Shown one piece after another: positions 1 to 7,478 of a DNA stretch of 12,182 bases. A model generated the notes under the pieces. That model had not been told where the DNA came from, did no database searches, and saw only the letters and a list, made by a program, of their open reading frames with translations. How positions within the stretch are numbered: the stretch's first letter is position 1; each line of letters opens with the position of its first letter. Both the position numbers and the translations under genes were made by a program. Origin of the DNA: CAZZCS01 sp964652645 (GTDB taxonomy: Bacteria; Cloacimonadota; Cloacimonadia; Cloacimonadales; Cloacimonadaceae); NCBI GenBank assembly GCA_964652645.1, contig CAZZCS010000075.1:1-12182 (forward strand), read 5' to 3'.

Positions 1-194
1 TGCCCTACGCTCATAATACCCCGATTGGGACCAAATAAAGGCCCCAAAAGCAGGTATTTTTGACGCATCTTTTTCAGTGATTTGGAGCATCAAAACCAGT
101 GACCCACCAAGGCATCTTTCCGTATAAGCCACGTAACAATCTCTCAATTATGACAGTTAGGCAATTGCACGCTTTCATACCCTAAACTGAAAAA

Positions 195-303
195 GGGGGA
201 GTTGGGGGAGTTGGGGGAGTAAAATCTATATTGTCAGTTGCATGGGATTTTTCTATACTATATAGATTATAGAAAATGCTCCCCCAACTCCCCCTTCTCC
301 CCC
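195..303. repeat. Long G-rich/C-rich inverted repeat with nested inner stem
   Basis: The left arm (195-219) is built of three 9-base units beginning GGGGGAG (GGGGGAGTT type). The right arm (279-303) is its reverse complement with 23 of 25 positions matching; the only mismatch is the TT at 202-203. Inside the spacer there is a second perfect 9-bp inverted repeat (249-257, TTTTCTATA, against 268-276) with a 10-base loop. The whole can fold into a two-part stem. It could be a terminator for an upstream transcript, a dispersed repeat element or a structured leader; the sequence alone does not decide. It has no T-run directly after the outer stem, which argues against a simple intrinsic terminator. 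Confidence 0.85.
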
Positions 304-341
304 TCCTATGAGGAAAAATCCAAAACCATCAAAGATACTTC

Positions 342-373
342 TTGACAAACTGACCGTTCTGTAAGATTGGTCG
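342..373 (+). promoter_or_regulatory. Possible promoter and TetR operator for the efflux operon
   Basis: A perfect TTGACA (342-347) could act as a -35 element, but no good -10 hexamer lies 16-18 bases downstream (GATTGG at 365-370 is poor). Overlapping it, GACC (352-355) and GGTC (369-372) form short inverted half-sites around a 13-base centre, the general shape of an operator for a dimeric TetR-family repressor. The half-sites are only four bases, so this is a candidate based mainly on location just before an autoregulator gene. Confidence 0.25.
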
Positions 374-438
374 AATAGTCCAATTTGATATTTGTAATTT
401 GTTTATTTTCAATAATATAATTCCAAGGAGTACCCGAT

Positions 439-1092
439 ATGTCCGACTATATGGACAATAAAAAAGAAAACTCGCAAGAACCCGAAGAGATCTTCGGAAA
501 GCTGGGACAGAAGAAAGCTTTGATCCTATCCGCTGCCGCCGAGATGTTCTCTAAATATGGATACAACAAGACATCCCTGGAGGACATTGCCAAAGAGGCA
601 CACATAGGCAAAGGTACGATCTATTACTATTTCCCAGACAAGGAAGAGCTGTTCATAGAGGTGGTGCAGGTGTTTGTCGATGTCTTCTTCAATCAGCTCC
701 GGGATATGATTGATCGAGAAACCACCTTTGAAGGCAAATTCACCGTTTATATGCAGACTCCGATCAAGATCCTCAGCGAGCATTCTTCCATCCTCTCTGA
801 GGCCCTCAACACTCTATCCCTGGCACATCAGTCCAAGATCAATGTCTTCCGGACTGAAAACAAGAAAAGGATAGGAAGAATTCTCTATGACATCCTCGAT
901 TTTGGAGCTGCCCAGGGTATCATCAATGAAGACATCCCCACCCATAGATTTTCGGAGATTATCAACGACTGGTTTTTGATGGGAGATGAAAACATCACAG
1001 TAATGGACAAGACAAAGCTGATCAATCGAATCCAGCGAGACCACGAATGGATCATAAAGATATTGTTAAAAGGAATTTTGAAAAGAGGTTAG
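439..1092 (+). CDS. TetR/AcrR-family transcriptional regulator
   Basis: A 217-residue protein of normal TetR length. The N-terminal DNA-binding domain spans about residues 24-72; the helix-turn-helix runs from T45 to F65 and contains the typical pattern TSLEDIAKEA followed by GKGTIYYYF and then the DKEEL segment. The C-terminal two thirds is a helical ligand-binding and dimerisation domain, too variable in this family to predict the ligand. About 20 charged residues precede the domain. The start at 439 is chosen for AAGGAG at 425-430 with 8-base spacing; an in-frame ATG at 451 is a less likely alternative. The stop is one base from the GTG of the TolC-like gene, so the two are probably translationally coupled. 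As first gene of a tripartite efflux operon it most likely represses the operon, including itself, and is released by an exported substrate. That role is inferred from context. Confidence 0.93.
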   Translation: MSDYMDNKKENSQEPEEIFGKLGQKKALILSAAAEMFSKYGYNKTSLEDIAKEAHIGKGTIYYYFPDKEELFIEVVQVFVDVFFNQLRDMIDRETTFEGKFTVYMQTPIKILSEHSSILSEALNTLSLAHQSKINVFRTENKKRIGRILYDILDFGAAQGIINEDIPTHRFSEIINDWFLMGDENITVMDKTKLINRIQRDHEWIIKILLKGILKRG

Positions 1093-1093
1093 T

Positions 1094-2470
1094 GTGAAAA
1101 AAAGTATACTTCTAATCCTCCTCGGACTGCTGTTTACAGGGATGTATTCCATCTCCCTGGAAGAGAGCATTCAGATGGCACGAAAGAACAACAAGACCTT
1201 GCTAATGGCCGCCGAAGAGATCGTTAAGGCCGATAATACCTACAAGGATGTGAGAGGGAATCTATTGCCCCAGCTCAGCCTCCAGGGTGCTTATTCGCTC
1301 AATAAAACTCATTTACCAAACTCAGCCATCCCTTCTGCTTTCGATTTTAGTATGGGGCTGGATACTCTTGCCACAGACAATGATCACTATCTTGCCGGAG
1401 CCATGAACGGCGTGATGAGCGCTATGATCCCCTCCAAAACCCAGGAAGAGGGTTCTCTGGCTATGCAGCTCAAACTGGAACAAGTACTGTTTCTGGGTGG
1501 AAAATTGATCAATGGGATCAAAGCCGTCGATCGATATCGCTCTATCCAGAATCAGATGTATAAGCTCACAGAACAGGATCTAATAGTGCAGACCACTGAG
1601 CTCTTCTACCAGGTACTGCTCCTGGAAAAGCTTTACCAGGTACAGGAAGAGGCCTATGCGCTGGCAGAACAACACCTGCAAAGAGTTCAGCTCTTCAACG
1701 TCGAAGGGCAGGTATCGGATTTTGACCTTTTGAGGGCACAGCTGGAAGTATCCAAGCAGAGGCCTCAGGTACTCACTGCGAAAAACCAATACGAACTGGT
1801 ACTGGAAGCCTTTCGAAAGCACATCGGCGCAACTGATGCAGATCTGAAGCCTGAAGGCTCTTTTAGCCTCCCTATTACAACTGAGATGAACCTGCCTGAC
1901 GCCATTGCAGAAGGAAAACAAAACAGGATTGAGCTGACCCTCGCGGATATCAATACTGAAATCATGCAAATCCGCTATAATGCGGAAAGAGGAAATCATC
2001 TGCCAAACGTGGCCCTCCAAGCCGATTTTTCGCTCTTTACGGTAGCGGATGAATACGCCATTCAGCGTGACGATTTTGGCAGGAAATATAGTGTAGGAAT
2101 TGGTTTTCAGCTTCCCCTATTCACTGGCTTGTCCAATACTTCAAAGCGCGCCTATGCCAGGCACGACTATTATCAAGCCCGTCTAAAACAAGCTGATGCC
2201 GAGGATATGATAGAGCTGCAAATCAAACAAAACCATCAGAAATTGCAGCACGCAATCCAAAACTATCAAGTCCAGATGGAAAACATTCGCATGGCAGAGC
2301 GGGCCATGCAGCTTGCTCAGATCCGCTATGAAAACCAGGTAGGCATCCAGCTCGAGGTATTTGACGCTCAAGTGATGCTAAATGCTGTGAAACTGCAATA
2401 CTTCCAGTCGATCTTCGAAGTAATATCGGCTGATATAAATTTCAAGAAATCTATTGGTAACAAACTCTAA
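1094..2470 (+). CDS. TolC-like outer-membrane efflux channel
   Basis: A 458-residue outer-membrane efflux protein (OEP/TolC family), the exit duct of a tripartite pump. It begins at GTG, with AGAGG overlapping the end of the preceding gene (around 1083-1087). The N-terminus is a signal peptide (KK, then a Leu/Ile-rich stretch to about residue 19) with no lipobox cysteine, so it is a plain secreted outer-membrane protein. The mature protein opens with SLEESIQMA, typical of the first helix of the family. Two repeats of long amphipathic helices follow, with Gln/Ala/Leu-rich segments at about 160-245 and 355-450; the motif LPQLSLQGAYS near residue 55 and LPNVALQADFS near 305 mark the entry to the beta-barrel strands in each half. 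The adaptor gene follows after 10 bases. Which substrate is exported cannot be read from the sequence. Confidence 0.93.
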   Translation: MKKSILLILLGLLFTGMYSISLEESIQMARKNNKTLLMAAEEIVKADNTYKDVRGNLLPQLSLQGAYSLNKTHLPNSAIPSAFDFSMGLDTLATDNDHYLAGAMNGVMSAMIPSKTQEEGSLAMQLKLEQVLFLGGKLINGIKAVDRYRSIQNQMYKLTEQDLIVQTTELFYQVLLLEKLYQVQEEAYALAEQHLQRVQLFNVEGQVSDFDLLRAQLEVSKQRPQVLTAKNQYELVLEAFRKHIGATDADLKPEGSFSLPITTEMNLPDAIAEGKQNRIELTLADINTEIMQIRYNAERGNHLPNVALQADFSLFTVADEYAIQRDDFGRKYSVGIGFQLPLFTGLSNTSKRAYARHDYYQARLKQADAEDMIELQIKQNHQKLQHAIQNYQVQMENIRMAERAMQLAQIRYENQVGIQLEVFDAQVMLNAVKLQYFQSIFEVISADINFKKSIGNKL

Positions 2471-2475
2471 GGGAG
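2469..2475 (+). promoter_or_regulatory. Ribosome binding site that sets the adaptor start
   Basis: AAGGGAG lies 5 bases before ATG 2481. It overlaps the stop codon of the TolC-like gene. It supports the start at 2481 over the in-frame ATG at 2454, which would add nine charged residues in front of a good lipoprotein signal and lies inside the upstream gene. Confidence 0.75.
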
Positions 2476-2480
2476 ACAAG

Positions 2481-3503
2481 ATGAGAAAGCTCATAATCAT
2501 CACTATCAGCGCTGCATTACTGCTAGGCGCTTGCGGAAAAAAAGAACTCGACAACAGAAATATAGAGCAGATACAGGCAGAGCAGGGGATTCCCGTTCGG
2601 CAAACTGCGATTCAGACCAGTACCTTCAGACAGGAGCTCCAATACAACGCTGCCCTTAGCGGAATTGAAGAGAGCACTGCCAAGGCCATGGTAAGCGATA
2701 TCGTGGTCTCCATAGAGGCCAGAATAGGAGATAGCGTACGAGCTGGCCAGACCATCGTAACCTTCCCACAAAACACTCCTGCAGCCCAATTTGAACAAGC
2801 CACTACCGCTTTCAATAGCATCAAGCAGGTATACGAGCGAATGCAAAGGCTTCATGCCCAGGGAGCTATCTCTCAGCAGGATCTGGACAATGTGGAAACC
2901 CAATACAAAGTAGCCGAAGCAAATCTGGCTGCCTCCAGAAAGATGATCAAAGTCACTGCTCCAATAGACGGCATCATTACAAACATCATGGTGAGCCCTG
3001 CTGATCATGTCTTCCCGGGTATGGATCTCTTTACAGTTTCCAATACCCGCAGCTACAAAGCTGTACTCTGGGTACCTGAATCAGACGTGAGCAAAGTCCG
3101 CAAGGGGACGGCAGCACGGGCCCTCTGGAATGAAGAAGTCTTAAACGGAAGGATCAATCAGATCTCTCTGGCGCTCGACCCCAATAACAAGGCCTTTAGA
3201 GTGGAAGCAGAATTCCCCAATACAAACCGTCGTTTCACTCCTGGCATCACAGCTGATATCAGACTGGATATACTAAACAAGGCAAATTGCATCGTGGTAG
3301 ACCGCCAGTTCCTCTTCTCTGAAAATGGGAGCAGATATGTCTGGATTAACGAATCAGGCCTGGCCAAAAAGAGAATCGTGGAAATAGGCCTTGATAACCA
3401 ATTGAGCTTCGAAATCTTATCTGGCTTGAGCGCAGGCGATCTGCTCATAACCCAGGGGATGCATCAGCTCGTAGAAAACGCAAAACTCCTCGTAGTCGAA
3501 TAA
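2481..3503 (+). CDS. RND efflux periplasmic adaptor, lipoprotein (HlyD/MFP family)
   Basis: A 340-residue membrane fusion protein linking the inner-membrane pump to the TolC-like channel. The N-terminus is a classic lipoprotein signal ending in the lipobox LLGAC, with the acylated cysteine at residue 18, so the protein should be anchored to a membrane by lipid. The first half of the lipoyl-like (barrel-sandwich) domain includes GDSVRAGQ (83-90). A short alpha-helical hairpin spans about 95-150, with the turn around AQGAISQQDLD. The second half of the lipoyl-like domain begins APIDGIITN (160-168). Beta-barrel and membrane-proximal domains make up the rest, and the C-terminus LVENAKLLVVE fits the family. 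The short hairpin is the kind seen in RND adaptors rather than the long one of type I secretion partners. The pump gene starts 10 bases downstream. Confidence 0.93.
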   Translation: MRKLIIITISAALLLGACGKKELDNRNIEQIQAEQGIPVRQTAIQTSTFRQELQYNAALSGIEESTAKAMVSDIVVSIEARIGDSVRAGQTIVTFPQNTPAAQFEQATTAFNSIKQVYERMQRLHAQGAISQQDLDNVETQYKVAEANLAASRKMIKVTAPIDGIITNIMVSPADHVFPGMDLFTVSNTRSYKAVLWVPESDVSKVRKGTAARALWNEEVLNGRINQISLALDPNNKAFRVEAEFPNTNRRFTPGITADIRLDILNKANCIVVDRQFLFSENGSRYVWINESGLAKKRIVEIGLDNQLSFEILSGLSAGDLLITQGMHQLVENAKLLVVE

Positions 3504-3513
3504 GGGGATATCG

Positions 3514-6500
3514 ATGTTTTTATCCAAACTGTCAATCCAAAGACCAGTCATGGTCACGATGGGAATCCTGGTTTTCATCGTCTTTGGGATTTTGGGCTAC
3601 CTGGACATGCCCCTAAACATGATGCCAGATATCCAGATTCCCTTTGTAACTGTGCAAACTATCTATCCTGGAGCCGGCCCTCGTGAGATCGAAAACCAGG
3701 TAACAAAGAAGATTGAAGATGCGATTGCCACTGTGGGAGAGATCGACTATATAGAGTCTTACTCGATGGATAGTTTCTCCCTGGTGCTGATCAAATTTAA
3801 CCTGGGGAAAAATGTGGACATTGCCAGCCAGGAGATCAAAGACAAGGTCGATGCAATCCTGAGAGATCTCCCAGCCGATACAGAGAAACCCAGCGTCCAA
3901 AAGTTTGATATCGGAGCTTTCCCCTTCATGGATGTGGTTTTATCAGGCTCACTGGATGGCAAAGCGCTCTATGAACTGGCCGACACCAAGCTCAAAGATC
4001 GTTTCTCTCAGATTGAGGGCGTAGCCCAGGTAGAGATGACTGGTGGCGACCAGCGTGAGATTTCTATCAAACTCAAGGATCGAACCGTCTATGAAAACAA
4101 GATATCTCTGATGCAATTGATGCAGATCCTTGCCGCCCAAAACCTGGATATGCCGGTTGGCAATTTCCAACGCGGTACTCAGGAATACTCCGTCCGCTTT
4201 AAAGGTGAATTCCAGAGTATCGAAGACATTCGCGACACTCAGATCCCCACAGCTTTCGGAGTGAAAAGGCTTCACCAACTGGCAGAGGTACTCGATGGCT
4301 CGGCCGAAGTCCGTGAGAGAGCTACTTATTTTAACGTTCCAGAGCAGAGACAGGAAGATAACATTGTCCGCTTGTCGCTTACCAAGACCTCCGATGGCAA
4401 CGTGGTCAATATCGCGGCTCAGATCCGCAAACAACTCCCCGAGATCGAAAAAGAGCTCCCTGCAGGAGTCCAGTTACGGGTGATAAGGGACGATAGTGAT
4501 TTTACCAAATCTACTGTGGAAGACACCTTAAATACGATCTGGATGGGTATCCTGCTCACTGGGTTGATCCTGCTGGTTTTCCTGCACGACTTTCGTTCCA
4601 CCCTCATCGTCGCCCTCTCCATGCCGGTTTCCATTCTCTCTACCTTCGTATTCCTGAAGATGAGTGGTTTTACCATAAACGTCATGACCTTGATGGGATT
4701 GTCCACCTCTGTGGGTATCCTGGTGACGAACTCCGTGGTCGTGATTGAGAACATTTTCCGGCACAAAGCTATGGGTAATAGCAAACAAGAAGCTGCGGAG
4801 AAGGGGACAAATGAGATCGCGATTGCTGTGTTTGCCTCCACGCTCACCAATATCGTGGTTTTCCTGCCAATCGCATCGATGACTTCGATGGTGGGACAGT
4901 TCTTCAAGGAATTTGGCCTCACAGTTACTTATGCCACAGTATTCTCTTTGATTACTTCGTTTACAATCACTCCCATGCTGGCCTCAAGAATTCTGCCAGA
5001 CAAACAGTTGGACAACAAATTCAGCCGTGGGTTCAATCGGATGTTCGATAGATTTACGAGTATCTATACGAAGTTCCTCAGCGGTATACTCCTCTCCAAA
5101 GGCAGAAGCGGGTTGCTGCTGATCGGGACTGGTCTTGCCCTCGTCTTGTCTCTGGCTTTGGTTCCCGGCTTGGGATTTGAGCTAATGCCCACCATGGATC
5201 AGGGTAATATCACTGTGAGCGTAGAACTGCCGCAGGGATTCAATCTCGAACAGACTACGAAGTCCCTGCAAGAGATTACGGACAGATTGTCGAAATACAC
5301 AGAAATTGAACATATCATCACCAACATAGGTTCTGGTGGCATGGTTGATAAAGCTACGAACCTGGCCTCTGCAGACGTCAAACTCACTCCTGCTAGTGAG
5401 CGTAAGCGCACGACCCCAGAAATGGTGGCGGTGATGATTCGTGAGCTCTCCAGCGTCCCTAATGCGCGTATCAAGGTGAGTATGCAGGAAGGTTTTGGTG
5501 GTGGTGGAGCACCCATAGAATTCTATCTACAGGGACAGGACAACGATGCACTTGAAGTCTTGAAACCTCAGCTACTCGCCAAACTTTCAGGGGTTGAAGG
5601 CCTGATCAATCTGGATACAAGTACCAGAACTGGCCGACCGGAGCTGACTATCTACCCCAAAAGGGACAAAATGGCCGAGATTGGAGCTACAGCCTATGAA
5701 GTGGCTCTGGCATTGAGGGCAACCGTGGAAGGGATGGTTTCTACCCGATACAGGGAAATGGGAAATGAGTATGACATCAAGCTGAGCATCGATAGCGATT
5801 CCTACGATTCCCCAGATAAGATCAAAAACCTCACCCTGGTAATCCATGGCAATACCTACCTCCTTTCGCAAATAGCGGAGGTGGATTTCTCCGACGGGAT
5901 AAACCGGATTACTCATAGAGACAGATACAAGTCCATCCAATTCTCAGCCGGTGTCGGGCCGGGAGCAAGCCTTGGAAAGGTTACAGCAGAGATCAGAGGA
6001 GTTCTAAACGCCTTTGAATTGCCTCCCGGGTACAGAATCAGTTGGGGTGGTGAAGCTCAAATGCTGGAAGAAACCATGCTGGATATGATCCGTACCTTTA
6101 TTCTAGCAGTACTTCTCACCTACATGCTACTGGCGGCAATACTGGAAAGCTTTGCCCAGCCTTTATTGATCATGTCCACAGTTCCGCTGGCTCTGATTGG
6201 CGTGTTCCTATCGCTGTTTATCACGGGCTTCTCGATCAATATCTTCTCCATGATGGCGATCATCATGCTGGTAGGTATTGTGGTCAATAACGCTATTCTC
6301 ATCCTGGACTATGTGAATATGAAGCGCAGGGAAGGCATGAATTCTCATGATGCCTTGATCGAATCCGGCAGAATGAAGCTCAAACCCATTATTATGTCCA
6401 CCATTTCGATCGTTACAGGCATGATGCCTATGGCTTTGGGAGTGGGGTCATCGGCCAAAGAGTTTCGCCAATCCATGGGAATCGTGAGTATCGGTGGCCT

Positions 6501-6597
6501 CATTATGTCCTCATTTCTGACCCTGGTGGTGATTCCGGCGTTCTATTACCTGACGACCAGAAACATCGGGGTTGACAAAAAAGTCTCAATCGATTAG
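3514..6597 (+). CDS. RND-family efflux pump, inner-membrane permease (HAE1-like)
   Basis: A 1027-residue AcrB-like transporter of full length, with the usual two halves: TM1 at about 10-29, a large periplasmic domain, TM2-TM6 from about 339 to 490, TM7 near 533-552, a second periplasmic domain, and TM8-TM12 from about 859 to the C-terminus. Typical motifs are present: QRPVMV at the N-terminus, PGAGPREIE early in the first periplasmic domain, PVSILSTF, and VNNAILILDY in TM10. RBS AAGGGG is at 3502-3507. The oddity is in TM4: where AcrB has the proton-relay pair Asp407-Asp408, this protein has T405-N406 (ILVTNSVVV). In TM10, where AcrB has Lys940, it has N925. The AcrB-type charged relay is therefore absent although the gene is intact. 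The glycine-rich loop GFGGGGAP (660-667) lies in the second periplasmic domain. Substrate is unknown; drugs, lipids or other amphiphiles are possible. Confidence 0.95.
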   Translation: MFLSKLSIQRPVMVTMGILVFIVFGILGYLDMPLNMMPDIQIPFVTVQTIYPGAGPREIENQVTKKIEDAIATVGEIDYIESYSMDSFSLVLIKFNLGKNVDIASQEIKDKVDAILRDLPADTEKPSVQKFDIGAFPFMDVVLSGSLDGKALYELADTKLKDRFSQIEGVAQVEMTGGDQREISIKLKDRTVYENKISLMQLMQILAAQNLDMPVGNFQRGTQEYSVRFKGEFQSIEDIRDTQIPTAFGVKRLHQLAEVLDGSAEVRERATYFNVPEQRQEDNIVRLSLTKTSDGNVVNIAAQIRKQLPEIEKELPAGVQLRVIRDDSDFTKSTVEDTLNTIWMGILLTGLILLVFLHDFRSTLIVALSMPVSILSTFVFLKMSGFTINVMTLMGLSTSVGILVTNSVVVIENIFRHKAMGNSKQEAAEKGTNEIAIAVFASTLTNIVVFLPIASMTSMVGQFFKEFGLTVTYATVFSLITSFTITPMLASRILPDKQLDNKFSRGFNRMFDRFTSIYTKFLSGILLSKGRSGLLLIGTGLALVLSLALVPGLGFELMPTMDQGNITVSVELPQGFNLEQTTKSLQEITDRLSKYTEIEHIITNIGSGGMVDKATNLASADVKLTPASERKRTTPEMVAVMIRELSSVPNARIKVSMQEGFGGGGAPIEFYLQGQDNDALEVLKPQLLAKLSGVEGLINLDTSTRTGRPELTIYPKRDKMAEIGATAYEVALALRATVEGMVSTRYREMGNEYDIKLSIDSDSYDSPDKIKNLTLVIHGNTYLLSQIAEVDFSDGINRITHRDRYKSIQFSAGVGPGASLGKVTAEIRGVLNAFELPPGYRISWGGEAQMLEETMLDMIRTFILAVLLTYMLLAAILESFAQPLLIMSTVPLALIGVFLSLFITGFSINIFSMMAIIMLVGIVVNNAILILDYVNMKRREGMNSHDALIESGRMKLKPIIMSTISIVTGMMPMALGVGSSAKEFRQSMGIVSIGGLIMSSFLTLVVIPAFYYLTTRNIGVDKKVSID

Positions 6598-6633
6598 ATT
6601 GATAACATAAAACAGAGGAAGAGGAGTATCATT

Positions 6634-7152
6634 ATGAAAAAGATGATTAAGCCTGTGGTATTCGCAATGGTAGCCATTATGATGATGGTTAGCATGTTTG
6701 GTTGCTATGGCAACATGACACTCACAAGAAAGGTTTGGGATTGGAATGGTTCGTTTGGTGACAAACTAACTGTAAATGTAGTCTTTTGGGTATTAAACTT
6801 TTTACCTGTTTACTCATCAACTGTGTTCATCGACGTAGTCTTTTTGAACACCATTGAATTCTGGACAGGCTCAAACCCACTTGCAATGACAGAAGGTCAG
6901 CAAGACATCAGAACCGTCCAAACTGAAGATAAAACCTACGAAGTCACTACTTCAAAAAACAGAATTAGCATATCTGAAATCGAAGGCCCTGATGCTGGCT
7001 CGTCTATTGATTTACAATTTGACGCTGCTACATCATCCTGGTTCTTAAACGATGGACAGAGCAGTCACAAGATTGCTACTGTGGATGGGAACACTCTAAA
7101 CCTCATCTATCCTGATGGACAGAACCTGGCAATCGATCTCTCTTCAAATTAA
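6634..7152 (+). CDS. DUF3332-type putative lipoprotein
   Basis: A 172-residue protein resembling the DUF3332 family of small envelope proteins of unknown function. I recognise this from the segment after the signal: NMTLTRKVWDWNGSFGDK, then a hydrophobic stretch around VVFWVLNFLPVY (50-61), then FLNTIEFWTGSNP (73-85). The N-terminus is a basic, Met/Val-rich signal ending SMFGC, so C24 is a plausible lipidation site, although Met at the -3 position makes the lipobox imperfect. The C-terminal half (about 90-172) is polar and beta-like, with no cysteines. RBS GAGGAG (6621-6626) fits the ATG. It follows the pump by 36 bases and precedes the NifU-like gene by 9. Two sampled 60-base lines are 37-38% GC, lower than lines sampled in the pump gene (43-53%). 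Its function and any tie to efflux are unknown. Confidence 0.82.
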   Translation: MKKMIKPVVFAMVAIMMMVSMFGCYGNMTLTRKVWDWNGSFGDKLTVNVVFWVLNFLPVYSSTVFIDVVFLNTIEFWTGSNPLAMTEGQQDIRTVQTEDKTYEVTTSKNRISISEIEGPDAGSSIDLQFDAATSSWFLNDGQSSHKIATVDGNTLNLIYPDGQNLAIDLSSN

Positions 7153-7161
7153 GGAGAATCC

Positions 7162-7389
7162 GTGATTGATCAAAAGAAAGTAGAAGAGCTCCTGGGAATG
7201 ATTCGTCCTGCCATCCAGGCTGATGGTGGAGACGTAGAACTCATTCGAATCCGCGAAGACAACGTCATCGAAGTGCGCCTCAAAGGAGCATGTGGCTCCT
7301 GCCCGATGGCCACTATCACCCTCAAAGCCGGAATCGAAAGAGTAATCAAAGAAGAAATCCCAGAAGTAGTAGAAGTAATCTCTGTCTAA
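7162..7389 (+). CDS. NifU C-terminal-domain-like Fe-S cluster scaffold/carrier
   Basis: A 75-residue stand-alone NifU C-terminal domain (Nfu type). Proteins of this kind hold a transient iron-sulfur cluster, usually between two subunits, and pass it to client enzymes in the cytoplasm. The signature is clear: RPAIQADGGDVEL near the N-terminus and GACGSCPMATITLK, with the cluster cysteines C44 and C47 as CxxC. The C-terminal helix ends in the typical IPEVVEV. The length equals the isolated domain, so nothing is missing. Translation starts at GTG, 5 bases after a strong AAGGAG (7151-7156). The gene lies 9 bases after the DUF3332 gene and is the last before a strong terminator. No other Fe-S assembly genes (sufBCD, iscS) are visible in the window. 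Confidence 0.95.
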   Translation: MIDQKKVEELLGMIRPAIQADGGDVELIRIREDNVIEVRLKGACGSCPMATITLKAGIERVIKEEIPEVVEVISV

Positions 7390-7409
7390 GGCTTTACTTA
7401 GCAGACAGA
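7381..7409 (+). other. Imperfect hairpin overlapping the stop of the NifU-like gene
   Basis: TCTGTC (7381-7386) pairs with GACAGA (7404-7409) and TAAG (7387-7390) with CTTA (7397-7400), leaving a 6-base loop and a 3-base bulge. It sits just ahead of the intrinsic terminator and lacks its own T-run. It may stabilise the 3' end of the efflux transcript or be part of a two-stem leader for nadE. Confidence 0.45.
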
Positions 7410-7423
7410 CATCAAATTAACTC

Positions 7424-7453
7424 GGGCGATCTGAACCGGTCGCCCTTTTTTTT
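7424..7453 (+). terminator. Intrinsic terminator after the NifU-like gene
   Basis: GGGCGATC (7424-7431) pairs with GGTCGCCC (7438-7445), giving an 8-bp stem with one T-G wobble and a 6-base loop. Eight T residues follow at once (7446-7453). This is a textbook Rho-independent terminator for the forward strand and closes the efflux/DUF3332/NifU-like gene set. Confidence 0.9.
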
Positions 7454-7465
7454 GATTTTTGTAAT

Positions 7466-7471
7466 AGGGAG
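7466..7471 (+). promoter_or_regulatory. Ribosome binding site that sets the nadE start
   Basis: AGGGAG lies 7 bases before GTG 7479, good spacing. A second in-frame GTG at 7473 is only 1 base away from it and therefore unlikely. The open frame upstream runs through the terminator and into the NifU-like gene and is not coding. Confidence 0.7.
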
Positions 7472-7478
7472 TGTGCCC

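Larger units (their letters stand above)
1..438. other. Non-coding region upstream of the efflux operon
   Basis: No convincing gene lies here. The first 63 bases are open in forward frame 1 and end at TGA (61-63), which could be the tail of a gene starting outside the window, but the 20 codons are too few to identify. Bases 64-190 show nothing I recognise. A large inverted repeat occupies 195-303, and a weak promoter/operator candidate lies at 342-373. The last 50 bases before the first gene are AT-rich, as expected for a leader, and end in a clear Shine-Dalgarno sequence (AAGGAG, 425-430). Confidence 0.7.

Noticed and set aside
2454..2480. Earlier ATG for the adaptor gene at 2454
   Set aside because: It lies inside the TolC-like gene, adds nine polar residues before the lipoprotein signal, and ignores the RBS at 2469-2475.
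4295..4483. Small open frames in other frames or strands within the pump, TolC-like and ribD genes
   Set aside because: They are fully contained in genes with strong family signatures and lack start signals of their own.
7290..7478. N-terminal extension of nadE from an ATG at 7290
   Set aside because: The extension runs out of frame through the NifU-like gene and across the terminator hairpin; the GTG at 7479 has a proper RBS and gives a family-typical N-terminus.
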